DNA of 64,000 bases from Auriscalpium vulgare. Taxonomy: Eukaryota > Basidiomycota > Agaricomycetes > Russulales > Auriscalpiaceae. The stretch's first letter is position 1. Every line of letters starts with the position of its first letter. The notes beneath the pieces are model-generated. The model did not search any database. It worked only from the letters and a program-made list of their open reading frames with translations, and had not been told where the DNA came from. Shown piece by piece: positions 47,088-57,026 of this stretch. The DNA lies in contig JAHBBC010000002.1 in NCBI GenBank assembly GCA_019915015.1, forward strand, positions 992,001-1,056,000. Reading direction: 5' to 3'. Both the position numbers and the translations under genes were made by a program.

Positions 47088-47755
47088 CTAGATGTTGGAT
47101 GGGTAGAGCATCTGTATAATTCGATCACTCAGGTGTGTTGGTCACATTGAGCATAAGACTACGTACAATACGGACGCTTGCGCCGAAAGCATGAGGTGGC
47201 AGGTTCGACCGGAATTTTGATTTGACGACGCCGTTGTTGCCATGCGGACGGGTGACACGGCTTTCGAAAGCGTCAGTGCGCTGTGCTCATCCGAAAGCCA
47301 AAACACGCACCCCCAGATGACCCGAATCTTGGAGCCCTGAATCTCGCGCTTTGCGCGGTAAACGTACGCTACACGCTTTAGATATCAGGAAGGTTAGCAG
47401 ATATAGCACACTCCTAGAAACACTGGGCGCACCTTGCCGAGGTAGAAGTCCGCGTCCTTCGTCGAGCCAACGCCCTCGATTTGAAGGAGCGACGTGTTCG
47501 GGCGCGTGTTGCGCTTGCCGCGCTTGTGTCCGAGGATCCGGCCCTTGCTGTACAGTCTGTAGACAACATAAGTAACGGTTCGAATAAGTTCCCAAAGGGC
47601 AATGGATGTGGGCAGTTGGGTGACGGGGAGTCATCCGACTATGTCGGTCGCCATCCATCCGTTTCCCATCCACCCTCGACCGATCGTCCGCACACAGGCC
47701 ATCCTATAGGCCATCCTGACCGTCAGGAAAGTTTGCTCACCGTGTCGATCCCATT
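47088..47755 (-). CDS. RPL33: 60S ribosomal protein eL33 (L35A family)
   Basis: Structural protein of the large ribosomal subunit. Exon 1 is only 14 nt (47755-47742; MGSTR begins there), then a first intron of about 200 nt leads to exon 2: [38 protein letters not shown]. Exon 3 gives [20 protein letters not shown] and exon 4 [20 protein letters not shown] followed by [11 protein letters not shown]. The last exon is MLYPSNI with a stop at 47088. The spliced protein of about 108 residues matches the family end to end. The long first intron after a tiny first exon is typical of fungal ribosomal protein genes and may carry regulation. I looked for snoRNA boxes in it and found no convincing set. 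Confidence 0.95.
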
Positions 47756-48118
47756 TTGTTGTTGAAGTCGTCCGAAGTCGTTGGGTCGGTCGGGAATGCG
47801 GCGCAGTCGAAAGTTCAGGCGTGACAGTCACAGCGTTGTCACGTGATGCGACATTATCCTGCGAAATTCGCTCCCAACGTCCTTGCCATTGACGCAGCCA
47901 ACGGGTTGCACTCAAACGTCGCCATGCTCGGCGCATTTGAGTAACGGAGCAGTGGTAGAGCGACGAACACTTCCTGGCAAGTCCTATCGTATACGGACTC
48001 GTTTTGTAGCCACGCAGTTGAGCCCTACTTGTCAAGGAATTTACATCCTGTCTTTCTCACCGTCATCTCTTCCTGCACCCCCCACAAACGCCAACACACG
48101 TTGCATCCGACGTTCAGA

Positions 48119-48127
48119 TATATAAAA
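48119..48127 (+). promoter_or_regulatory. TATA box of the ArgJ gene
   Basis: TATATAAAA lies 47 bp upstream of the ArgJ start codon, followed by a CT-rich leader. The short distance implies a short 5'UTR. Confidence 0.6.
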
Positions 48128-48173
48128 CCCTCCTCGCAGTTTGCAGGCCTCCAACGGTCCAACCTTCTCCAAC

Positions 48174-49694
48174 ATGGCCACTGTTTGGAGGCGGTTCGCC
48201 TCGACGAGCACCTTCACCGCCAGAACCGCACCCTCCAAAGCCCACCTCCACCAGCCGATACCAGATGCATCCTTCCCCAAGGGATATGTTGTCACTGGAA
48301 CGCACAGTGGGGTCAAGAAGAACAGCACCGTCCTCGATCTCGGCATCATCCTTTCCACGTCACCGCGCCCCACCTCCGTCGCAGCCTGCTTCACTCGCAA
48401 CGCCTTCAAAGCCGCACCCGTGTTGGTTTCACAGGAGGTTCTTGAGCGCAGCGCCGGCCGCGCTCGCGCACTTGTCGTCAACAGCGGCTGCGCCAACGCC
48501 GTAACGGGCAAGCAGGGCCTCGAGGATGCCTGGGCCATGGCACGCGCGACGGATGCGCTCCTTTCGCCCGCACCGCAGGACACGAGTGAGACCCTCGTCA
48601 TGTCCACCGGCGTCATCGGTCAGACGCTTCCCATCGCAAAAATTGTTTCCTCCATTGCAGCGACCAGGCCCGACGCGCTCGGCAGCGGCTTCGCCAGCTG
48701 GGAGCGCGCTGCCCGAGCTTTCATGACGACGGACACGTTTCCAAAACTGCGCGCGCGCACATTCCGCCTCGGCGGCCGCGATTTCCGTATCGCGGGCATC
48801 GACAAGGGCGCGGGCATGATCCACCCGAACATGGGCCCGCCGCACGCTACGCTACTTGGGTGCGTCGCCACAGACGCCCCCGTGAAGCCGCGCAGCCTGC
48901 AGAGCGCGCTCACATATGCGGTTGACCGGAGCTTCAACGCCATCAGCGTCGACGGGGACATGTCCACGAATGACACTATCGTTGCGTTTGCGAACGGCGC
49001 CGCGGCGGAGGACACGCTGGAGGAGATCGACGAGGACAAGGCCGACGGGCTGTACGATGCGTTTAGGGCGGAGCTCACCGGCTTCATGCAGGATCTTGCT
49101 CAGCTGGTGGTGCGCGACGGTGAGGGCGCCACCAAGTTCGTCACGATTTCCGTCGATGTGAGCTGCGCCGGCTGTTCTTTTCCCCGGCTTCTTCGCTGAC
49201 AGCTTACCAGGGGGCTGCTTCCTACGAGGATGCGCACAAAGTAGCCTCCAAAATCTCGACTTCAGCCCTAGTCAAGACGGCGCTCTATGGCGAAGACGCT
49301 AAGTGCGTTGATCTCTGTACCTCCGAGCTCGGCCAGTTTTTCACCGCCGCCACAGCTGGGGCCGCATCCTCGCAGCATCCGGTTCGGTTGACTTGTCGAC
49401 CCCGCTCGACCCAACTCGCGTAAGCGTGTCCTTCATCCCTGCAGACGGCAGCGCGCCGCTCCCTCTCCTCGTCAACGGCGAACCAGAGTCGGTAGATGAA
49501 GAACGCGCGAGCCAGATCCTCAGCTCTGAAGACCTCGAGGTCCGTGTCGAGCTCGGACTAGGCAGCGAGAGCGCGAAATACTGGACGTGCGACTTCAGCT
49601 ATGTGCGTAAACTCTTATCCCTTCTCGATACTTCATCTGATTGCGGCTTCGTGGGCAGGAATATGTCAGGATCAATGGGGATTATAGAAGCTGA
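48174..49694 (+). CDS. ARG7: Mitochondrial ornithine/glutamate N-acetyltransferase (ArgJ)
   Basis: Bifunctional enzyme of the acetyl cycle of arginine biosynthesis: it transfers acetyl from N-acetylornithine to glutamate, and the family may also use acetyl-CoA. Exons 48174-49157, 49211-49302, 49356-49602 and 49659-49694 give 452 residues. The N-terminus ([19 protein letters not shown]) is a mitochondrial targeting peptide. The family motifs are [30 protein letters not shown], the self-cleavage/catalytic site [20 protein letters not shown] (Thr codon 48849-48851) and [17 protein letters not shown] [17 protein letters not shown]. The C-terminus ends [11 protein letters not shown], with the usual Asn-Gly-Asp-Tyr end. 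The precursor is expected to cleave itself before the Thr into alpha and beta chains. Confidence 0.97.
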
Positions 49695-50225
49695 GGGGTG
49701 TGTAATGTGCAGTCACTTCTATTGACCTTCATTCTGGAGACGGGAACTATCACAGGCGACCCGTATTGCCGCGCCGCCTTTGAGGCAGGAATATTCCAGA
49801 ATTAATAGATGCATCTTGCTGTCTGCAAGGGCGAGACGATCGAACAACGCTCAGCTGGGCTCACCCCTTTTTCTGGCAAAATCGCAAAACACCATCCTCG
49901 TACTCCGCAATCGAGGGTAACAGGGACTAGTCGTTTTCCAGCTTCTAGACTTCTCGGTGAGAGAAGAATCGGAGAGTGGAATCTGAGGACGCACCTTGAC
50001 TGGCCAATGTGTTCTGACCTTGCCAGGGCGTTTCATACGCTTGTCCATACCGCACGTAAACACCGTCCACCTCCAATCGCGAAGCAGCCGATTGATGCTG
50101 TTGAATGCATCACCTAATACTGCCCTTTCCGCGTACCTTTGGAAACGCGCTTGGACCGAGCGCCACGCTAGGCCCCCGGCGTATGCCTAGATATGTTGTA
50201 TCCGATTTCTCAGGATTTGACCCTT
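49695..50225. other. ArgJ 3' flank
   Basis: Unassigned DNA between ArgJ and the repeat array. Small frames on both strands carry no domain signal. Confidence 0.4.
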
Positions 50226-50378
50226 TCCGTACGTACACTTTTGGACCCCAATCCGTACGTACCAGGATATAACCTACGTTTCCGAGGCCCATCCGTACGT
50301 ATAGTGGATAGGACCTCCAACAGGGCGTTGTCCGTACGTGCGCCGGATAGGACATCAGAAAACTACGTTTCCGTACGC
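50226..50378. repeat. Degenerate 39-bp tandem array with TCCGTACG cores
   Basis: The string TCCGTACG(T/C) occurs at 50226, 50252, 50292, 50331 and 50370, so the last four are spaced 40, 39 and 39 bp. Three intervals also carry GGATA(T/G)(A/G)AC(C/A) a few bases after the core, and two carry CTACGTTTCC. CGTACG is its own reverse complement, so the sites read the same on both strands. It lies downstream of ArgJ and of the minus-strand unknown gene. Confidence 0.8.
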
Positions 50379-50563
50379 ATAAATTTCAAAAAAAGGCTAT
50401 CTATGCACAAGAGACCCCCGTTTTCGATGCCGCACCGTCAGGGCTCGCATCAGAAGCGTATTTGGCACCTCTGAAGGCCCAGAGGGCCCGCCTGCCGTAG
50501 ACTTCTGTTTCTGGAGATCTAGCAAGAACCGCACAGCCGAAGCTATTGCTGGGTACGCTCGAG

Positions 50564-51730
50564 TTAGCTTTCGCCCACGCCCTTGACAAGACTGCCGCAG
50601 AGGGGGAAATCCAGAGAGAGCTGGCTCTCGACGAGCAGGGACGCATCGGCGGCCGTGCTCAGGAAAGAGCTGCGCTGACGGATGCGTGTGATGGATGCGC
50701 GCCAAGACTGGCTCCGCTTCCTTGCTGAATGCCTCTGAGTCCCAAATCGCTTCAGGTCCAAGTCTACAGCGGGAATCTTCACTAGGACCAGCTGCGCCGT
50801 TATATGCTCACACTCGTCGTCTGGCGTATGCGCCCATTGGTGTGGGATGGCGGAGACGTTGAGCACACCTCCGCGCGCAGAGACTAGCCGCGTGGCTCCC
50901 ATCGCATATATCGCTACCTTGTGCATTCGACGCTCGAGCAGAGCGAGGACCGACGGAGGGACGCGTGCGCTGCGCGAGACGAAGCGTGTGTTTAGCAAAA
51001 ACTCGGCAAGTGTGCAGATGTGCAGGAAGCGCTCTACGTCTGCGCTGGTTGGGGATGCGGGGAGGGCATCGCCTGTTGGGGGGATGCGGTCGCGGAGGCA
51101 CCGGAGGACGGCGTCGTAGGGCACCACAGCTCCCGGCGCAACCCCAATCAGCTTGCGCACGGATGGCAGCAGCTCCCGTCCCCGATTCCTGAGGTCAGCC
51201 TCGCCCTTTCGTCGTCGGGGGGAGCTTCGTCGGTGGAAGAAGTACTCGAGGCGGTAGTCCTCCAGCGCGTTGACGACGGAGACGCGTAGCTTGTTAAGAC
51301 GGACATTCATTTTGCGCAGCGAGTGTGTCATGGCGAACTGGATGAGCGGCTCCACGGTCTCTGTTGTGGACAGGAGGTCGAAAAACTGGACCGCGCGACC
51401 GGTATCGTCGGCCTCGGGGTGACGGTCCATTGCGAGTAGGAAGGTCGGGGAGGGTTCCTCGAGCAATACGACAGCCAATTCAGCTCCAGGGCGAGAGCCC
51501 ACGACAGACAGGGCCGCAAAATGAAGTAAGAGATCCATGCTGACTTGGAAGCAGAGCGGCTTCCGGCGAGGAGAATTGGCGGGGCGGGGCTGGTGTCTTC
51601 GAGCTTTTTGAAGAAGTTCCCAGGTCTGCAACTCTTCAAATAATTCATCTGGATAACGATAAGATGAGACGTAGAAGCATTTGATGAAGATAGCAGCGAG
51701 CTCACATCCATGATGTGTCAGGCTAACCAT
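50564..51730 (-). CDS. Hypothetical protein, 388 residues
   Basis: A single open frame from the ATG at 51730 to the stop at 50564. The composition looks like a folded protein: hydrophobic and charged residues are mixed (LLHFAALSVVGSRPGAELAV, AVQFFDLLSTTETVEPLIQF, LNKLRVSVVNALEDYRLEYF, FLHICTLAEFLLNTRFVSRS) with no long low-complexity region. Some of it may be intronic, since several GT...AG pairs exist. I recognise no domain or motif. The neighbour on the left is the 39-bp repeat array and on the right the divergent kinesin gene, 370 bp away. It could be a lineage-specific gene; the absence of a recognised domain leaves the function open. Confidence 0.55.
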   Translation of the reverse strand: MVSLTHHGCELAAIFIKCFYVSSYRYPDELFEELQTWELLQKARRHQPRPANSPRRKPLCFQVSMDLLLHFAALSVVGSRPGAELAVVLLEEPSPTFLLAMDRHPEADDTGRAVQFFDLLSTTETVEPLIQFAMTHSLRKMNVRLNKLRVSVVNALEDYRLEYFFHRRSSPRRRKGEADLRNRGRELLPSVRKLIGVAPGAVVPYDAVLRCLRDRIPPTGDALPASPTSADVERFLHICTLAEFLLNTRFVSRSARVPPSVLALLERRMHKVAIYAMGATRLVSARGGVLNVSAIPHQWAHTPDDECEHITAQLVLVKIPAVDLDLKRFGTQRHSARKRSQSWRASITRIRQRSSFLSTAADASLLVESQLSLDFPLCGSLVKGVGES

Positions 51731-52099
51731 GTTGGCTGATTAGATGCGTGCGGTGACCTGGAGAAAGGCTGAGATAATACCGTGGGCCGGCGTCGCCGAG
51801 AGCAGCCGGAGTTTGGCGGGCCGCGTGGCTGACTAAGCTTTGAGTCTGATTCCGAGTCGGCCCAGGGAGGCTTCCCTTGAGGCTGGGACAATGAGATAAA
51901 CATATCCTTGCAAGCAAGGTCAGTAATCCGCCTTGAGTGCAACTCATTTTCTTTCTCCCTCGGGCCAAGGCCCAGCAACGACACTTCCTCCCAGCAGCCC
52001 AGCAACGACACTCGCGTGATTCCTCTCCTGGCAGTGGCAGGCACTACCTCTTCGGACACCTCCACACTACAGCGCTCACAGCGAGCTCACAGCGGCATC
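51731..52099. promoter_or_regulatory. Divergent upstream region with a doubled 17-mer
   Basis: This region lies between the unknown minus-strand gene and the kinesin gene. The block GCCCAGCAACGACACT appears twice, about 27 bp apart (near 51970 and 51997). It may be a binding-site pair or a slippage product. Confidence 0.45.
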
Positions 52100-54251
52100 A
52101 TGGTTTCTAGCGCAAACGTGATGTATATTCTCGAGCATCGCGAAATAGTTCAGGCGCATATACAGAATCACAAACTGACTTGGCCACCATCGCGTCCAGA
52201 CAATTCTGGCAATGTGGCTGGCGATGTCCCCGTCAAAGTGTGCATCCGTGTACGCCCCCTCCTCCCGCGAGACGAAGATGCGCAGTCATTCTCTCTGGTA
52301 GAGGTACAAGACTCGCAGCTGATCCACGTCACGCATCCCACTATCCGATGGGCCGGGTGAGCCACTCTAGTCTCTTTCAATAGCTGACTCTGAGCCACCA
52401 TGTTAACGCCCGTTGACAGCGGCCGTATCGCAACCAAGACATATGATGCGGACATCGTCTTTTCGGAGACCGCGAGCAGCAAAGATGTATACGACGGGAT
52501 GCGCTTGACACAAGAGATCGCGCAGCTTATGCACCAGGATGGTAGCGAGCTCTCCATCCTAGCGTACGGGCAGACTGGGACGGGCAAAACGTTCACCACG
52601 ACGTCGCTGGAAGGTAATACCTCGTTCCACTCTGCTGCATGTCGTGGTTGAGTTTTTGGACATTCATAACAGAACAGATTGCCTCGGAGATATTTGACTT
52701 AAGATCGCCCGACTGCCAGCTCAGCATCAGGCTCAGCATCCTCGAGATTCGCGGATCCGCGTCGTATGACCTCCTTTCGGAGCCTGCTTTGCAGCCGATC
52801 ACAATCTTTGCTGGCTCGGGCTCTGCGCAGTTCCAGGGCCTCAGCGCTCATGAAGTGTCGGACAAAGAGGCGCTGCTACGTTTAATCAAGATGGGCCGTG
52901 AGCTGCGCTTGACCAGGAGCACCAGCAAAAATGACACCAGCAGCCGGTGAGTGCTATAACGCCATGACTGTCGCTGTAGGTATGACATGTCTCACAATAC
53001 AGGTCGCACTCTATAGTCAGCATAAAGATATCGCAGACGAAAGAGGGTGCATCAGAAGCAGTGTCATATCTCAACGTTGTAGACCTCGCAGGTGAGTTGG
53101 CAGGGTTATTCAATAGTCCTGACTCCTTGCATCCTCATCGTCTGGGCATTCGGTGCACAGGATCCGAACGATCCTCTATTGTTGCCAGCCACGATGCAGA
53201 AAGGGTGAAGGAGTCAATCGATAGTAAGTCAAAATTTCCAGACTACAAGAGCAGGCTGATGTACGTGGTAGCCAACAAATCTCTCGCAGCTTTGAAGGAC
53301 TGCATCCGGGCTAGTCTAAGTGACAAGCCGGCTTTTGTGCCATGGAGGGGTAACAAGCTCACGATGGCGCTGAAAGGGTCTGTTTCCGTCTTCATCCGGA
53401 TCCCGCGACCTCTAAGGAAGAACTGAGTGTCACACAGAGCGTTCGAGAATCGGACAAAGCAAACACGAGAAGGCCATACGTCTCCGTCTAGCAAGCTGCT
53501 CATCATCGCCTGCGTCAGTCCCAGCGTTATCGACATCGAAGACACGCTTAATACCCTAAAATATGTTACCCCGTTCCAAGTCAGCCATCCCAACGTACCC
53601 TTGCGCTAGAGATGCGGCACTTATAAAACTGATCACAGCTCTCCGCGGCCAGCGCCGTCGACGCAACCGTCCGCCAAAGCGATCTCCAGACCTCCGATGG
53701 CCCGCGCTCCTGGTCCCACGCACGGTCCAAAGTGAGCGTAAGCTCTCCCGCCATTCCCATTCCCGAGCTCATTCCGCGACTCCCACCAGACATATATCAC
53801 CCGCAACATGCCCAAGCTCGCCGCCCTTGCCGACCGGCTCCTGCCTCATCCGTCGTCCACCATAGCCTCCCTCTTCCCGCTCGACGCGCAAGCGCTTGAG
53901 CTCCTCACAAACACACCGGCTCCCTGCGAGACTGTGGCGCCCGACCCGCGCGTCCTCGCCGCCGCGCGCCCGTGGATCTCATCGTACCATAAGAAGCTGC
54001 AAGACCTTGCGGGGAAGTGCGCCGCGCTCGACGCGGCGGCGGGTGGTGGTAAGAGGGCGTTCGGTGTCGTGGCGACCGCGTCTGCGGGCGTGAGGGCCGG
54101 CTCCACGGCGGGCGCGAACTCGAAGGGCGGTTTGCTAGCGGTGCTCAACGGGACGGACCCGAGTGCGCACGAGACGGGGCGGGTGCAGCGTATCTTCGAA
54201 GACGGGACACCGTGGAAGGCCATCGAGAGGCTGGAGAGTGCGAACCGGTAG
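52100..54251 (+). CDS. Kinesin motor protein, kinesin-13/KIF24-like (subfamily uncertain)
   Basis: Microtubule motor-domain protein in many short exons. N-terminal residues (MVSSANVMYILEHREIVQAH) precede VKVCIRVRPLLPRDE. The P-loop is AYGQTGTGKTFTTTS, switch I is KNDTSSR|SHSIVSI (across an intron), and switch II is [12 protein letters not shown] (across an intron). Then come VKESID, NKSLAALKDCIRASL, FVPWRGNKLTMALK and LLIIACVSPSVIDIEDTLNT. The rule NKL-T-ALK with WRGNK and CVSPS resembles the KIF2/KIF24 group. Some loops are short or unusual. After the motor, splicing leads through SDGPRSWSHARSK to TYITRNMPKLAALADRLLPH and a C-terminal helix-plus-Gly/Ala region ending at 54251. That last exon alone could also be read as a separate small gene starting at 53808. 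Confidence 0.78.
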
Positions 54252-54412
54252 TTCGAGCCTCAAGGTGGGTGCAACATAGATGAGCAAACGATTCAGGACC
54301 ACTGGAATGATACGATGGAAATAATGTTATGTCAAAGATACACAGAAAGTCCGAGGTGCTCAAAAACTTCAATATGCGATAAGACAACAAAAACGACATG
54401 ACAAACTCTTCA

Positions 54413-56785
54413 TCACGATGTGCTCTTCGTTTGCTTCTTGGCGGTGCCGATAGTGGTGTTGTTGACCTAGATGCATGTACGGTGAAAAAGTGGTCGACAG
54501 TGACGCTTGTCCGCGTTACGCACCTTCGTCGCGAAGCGCAGCGAGCATAATGACTCGTTCAGGTGAGCAGCGAGAGGCGACAAGTTCAGGACCATCTATA
54601 TGAGAGGTGATTCGTGACCACAGGATCAACTGCCAAGGCTATGCGCGCACCAATGTCTTCGAGTTCCCGCTCAATGAGTTTTGCAGCAAGTAAGTCAACT
54701 AACCCTTCGTGTCAGCCGCCTGTCACTGCATTTATTTGAATCTGATGCCGCTCACCTTGGAATTTCTGTACGGAATATGCTTGTCTCCCTTCTCACTCTT
54801 CTCCCCCAACGCAGCGATGACATCCCCAAGCGCGCTCAAGCTCTTGTTGATGCTCTGCGTCTCCTTCAGGCGCTCCTTATCGCTCCCAGCCCCGCTGGCG
54901 TTGAGACGCTCGCTGCCCGCGAGGTCGACCAGGTTCAGCGCGCCTGAACATGCCTCGCCCGTGAGAGCATTTGTGCCACGAATGCGCAGCGTGAAGACAG
55001 AGTGCGAGCGGGAGGAGCGCTCGTTCATGAGGGTCGCGGCAACCGTGCGCCGTGAGTTGGCGCGCGCGAGGAGCGCGCGGACATGGGCGGGCGAGTGCAG
55101 TGCCTGCACAACGACGTCCGTAACGCGCGTGCCGCTCTTGTCATGTTTGATTTCGTGCTTCTTCTTGTCGAATTCGCCGTTTCCGAGGAGATCATTGATC
55201 GTCTCGTTGTACTGTGGCAAATCCCTTCAGCAGCGAAAGCGGAGTGAGGTGACGCCGAGGTCCTTACAATCTCCAGGAATTGGCCTTCGAGTGTGTATTC
55301 CCAGCCCCTGCTCTTCAAATCTTCGGTCGCCTGGAAAACCTGATCGACGGCACGCGGGATCATACCCACTGTCGAGCTCGCCTGGAGCGCAAGTCATCAG
55401 GAGGATATAGTTCAGACTGCAAGCTAAACGTACCGAGCCGCCTTCCATGGTAAATGACTTGCCCGAGCCTGTCTGGCCATAAGCAAAGATGCAGACATTG
55501 TACCCATCCGTACAGCTCTGCGCTAGTTGCGAGATCTCTTCAAACACCTCTGCTTGTGTGCTGTGGGGTTCAAAGACCTGCCGAGCATTCAGGATTTGAT
55601 GTCAACTCAGCGCGGTGCACAACATACCTTGTCAAAACCAAAGCTCCACGTCTCTTTCCGCTCTTGGCCCGTCGCGCTCTCGCTCGACGCACTAAGCACG
55701 ATCTCTCTGTGGTCCCGCTGATCGGGGTACACCACGTTGGCGAGTGCCTCTGCGCGCGCCCGCTCTACATCATCGATGTTCGTAGGCAGGTCGGACGGGA
55801 GGAGGGGCCGCACGCGGCAGAAGACGCGGATGTTGCCCTTAAGCTCCTGGACCATATTGTGCAACCGGCGGCGGACCATCTCCGCCTCGCGGGCATCCTG
55901 CTCCAACACCTCTACCCTCTTCTGCGCCATCTCCAGATCCAGCCGCAGCTTCGTTACTGTGTCCGCCGAGAAGTCGCATGACGATTGCAGCGCCCCGATC
56001 TGTGCCTGAAGCGCGCTGTTCTGCGCTTGGAGGGTGATCTGTGCGGTGCTCTGCTGCGCGACCGTCGCCTTGAGCAGCGTGCCGGCATCGCGCTCGCGCT
56101 CCAGGTCGCCGCGCACGATACGCAGGTCCTCGTTGAGCTCACGGATCTCGCGGTCGCGCTTCTTCAAGTCCATCTCGATGTCCATGACCTCGCGCGCGTG
56201 CTTCTTGCGCAGCGCGTCGAGCTCGTCGCTTGCATTGACGAGGTCGCGGCGCTGCGAGAGCTCCTGCGTGCGCGCGGTCGCGAGTTCGCGCGACATGGCA
56301 AGGTGGTTCGCCTGCAGTTCGGCGACCTTGCTACGCTCCGAGTCCATGTCGGCGGCGAGCCGCGCAACATCTGCGGCGCGAGCGTGCTCGATGGAGGCAA
56401 CCTGCGACTGGAGGGTTTGGAATTGGGTGGAGATGACTGTCGGTGCGAGTGGCCCGGATGTCGTGCGCGCAACACCAGTACGCGACGCTAGTGCTGCTCT
56501 AGAGGCGGGTCGCGGCACGGCAGAGGGCTTGAGCGGCGCGCTGGTTGCGCGGGTTGTCCGTGCGGTCGTGATCGCGGGACCGCGTGGCTTCGTGAGCGGC
56601 GGCGGACCTACGCCAAGTTTTGAGACGTTAATTGCTGATCGATTCTGTTGCAGCGGTCTTGATGCGTAGTGCTCTGCAATGGCGGGAAGCTTGCGCGGAT
56701 GGTCGATGTTGTCGTCGTCATTGTAAGCCTTCCGCTTGAGGTTGGTTGACGAGGACAAGTGAGAATTTGCGAAGGATGCGGGCAT
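54413..56785 (-). CDS. KAR3: Kinesin-14, C-terminal motor (Kar3/HSET type)
   Basis: Minus-end-directed kinesin used in spindle assembly and karyogamy. The N-terminal third is disordered and basic (start [20 protein letters not shown]). A long coiled coil follows ([20 protein letters not shown] ... [20 protein letters not shown]). The neck and motor begin [20 protein letters not shown], the kinesin-14 signature in which the motor follows the stalk. Motor motifs are [77 protein letters not shown] and [14 protein letters not shown]. The C-terminus is [13 protein letters not shown], with its stop at 54413. About 740 residues, normal for the family. It converges on the other kinesin gene, and the stops are 160 bp apart. 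Confidence 0.95.
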
Positions 56786-57026
56786 CGTAGCGGCCTACGT
56801 CGCAAGTCGTAGCTGACGGCGCTGTTGGCGGTTGCTGGATCCAGAAGAGCCGGAGGCGGTGAGAGCAAAGGACTCGGAGTGAAGTTCACGGCGCGGACGA
56901 GGTTGAAGATCTGTCACGTGCTCGTGTTCGTGCCGGGTCAGTCGGGCCGCCGTCCCCTCAGGATCGGGAAAAATCACGAATGTTATCTATTGTACGATGG
57001 TAGGATAGGATAGAGTAAGATATGCG

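Noticed and set aside
47580..47741. Possible snoRNA in the first intron of the eL33 gene
   Set aside because: Searched by eye for C/D and H/ACA boxes. No pair of boxes with correct spacing or closing stem was found.
53808..54251. Independent small gene starting at 53808
   Set aside because: An in-frame upstream exon (ending HARSK) joins through GTGAGC...CACCAG to TYITRNMPK, so it is more likely the last exon of the kinesin gene. Kept as an alternative in that entry.
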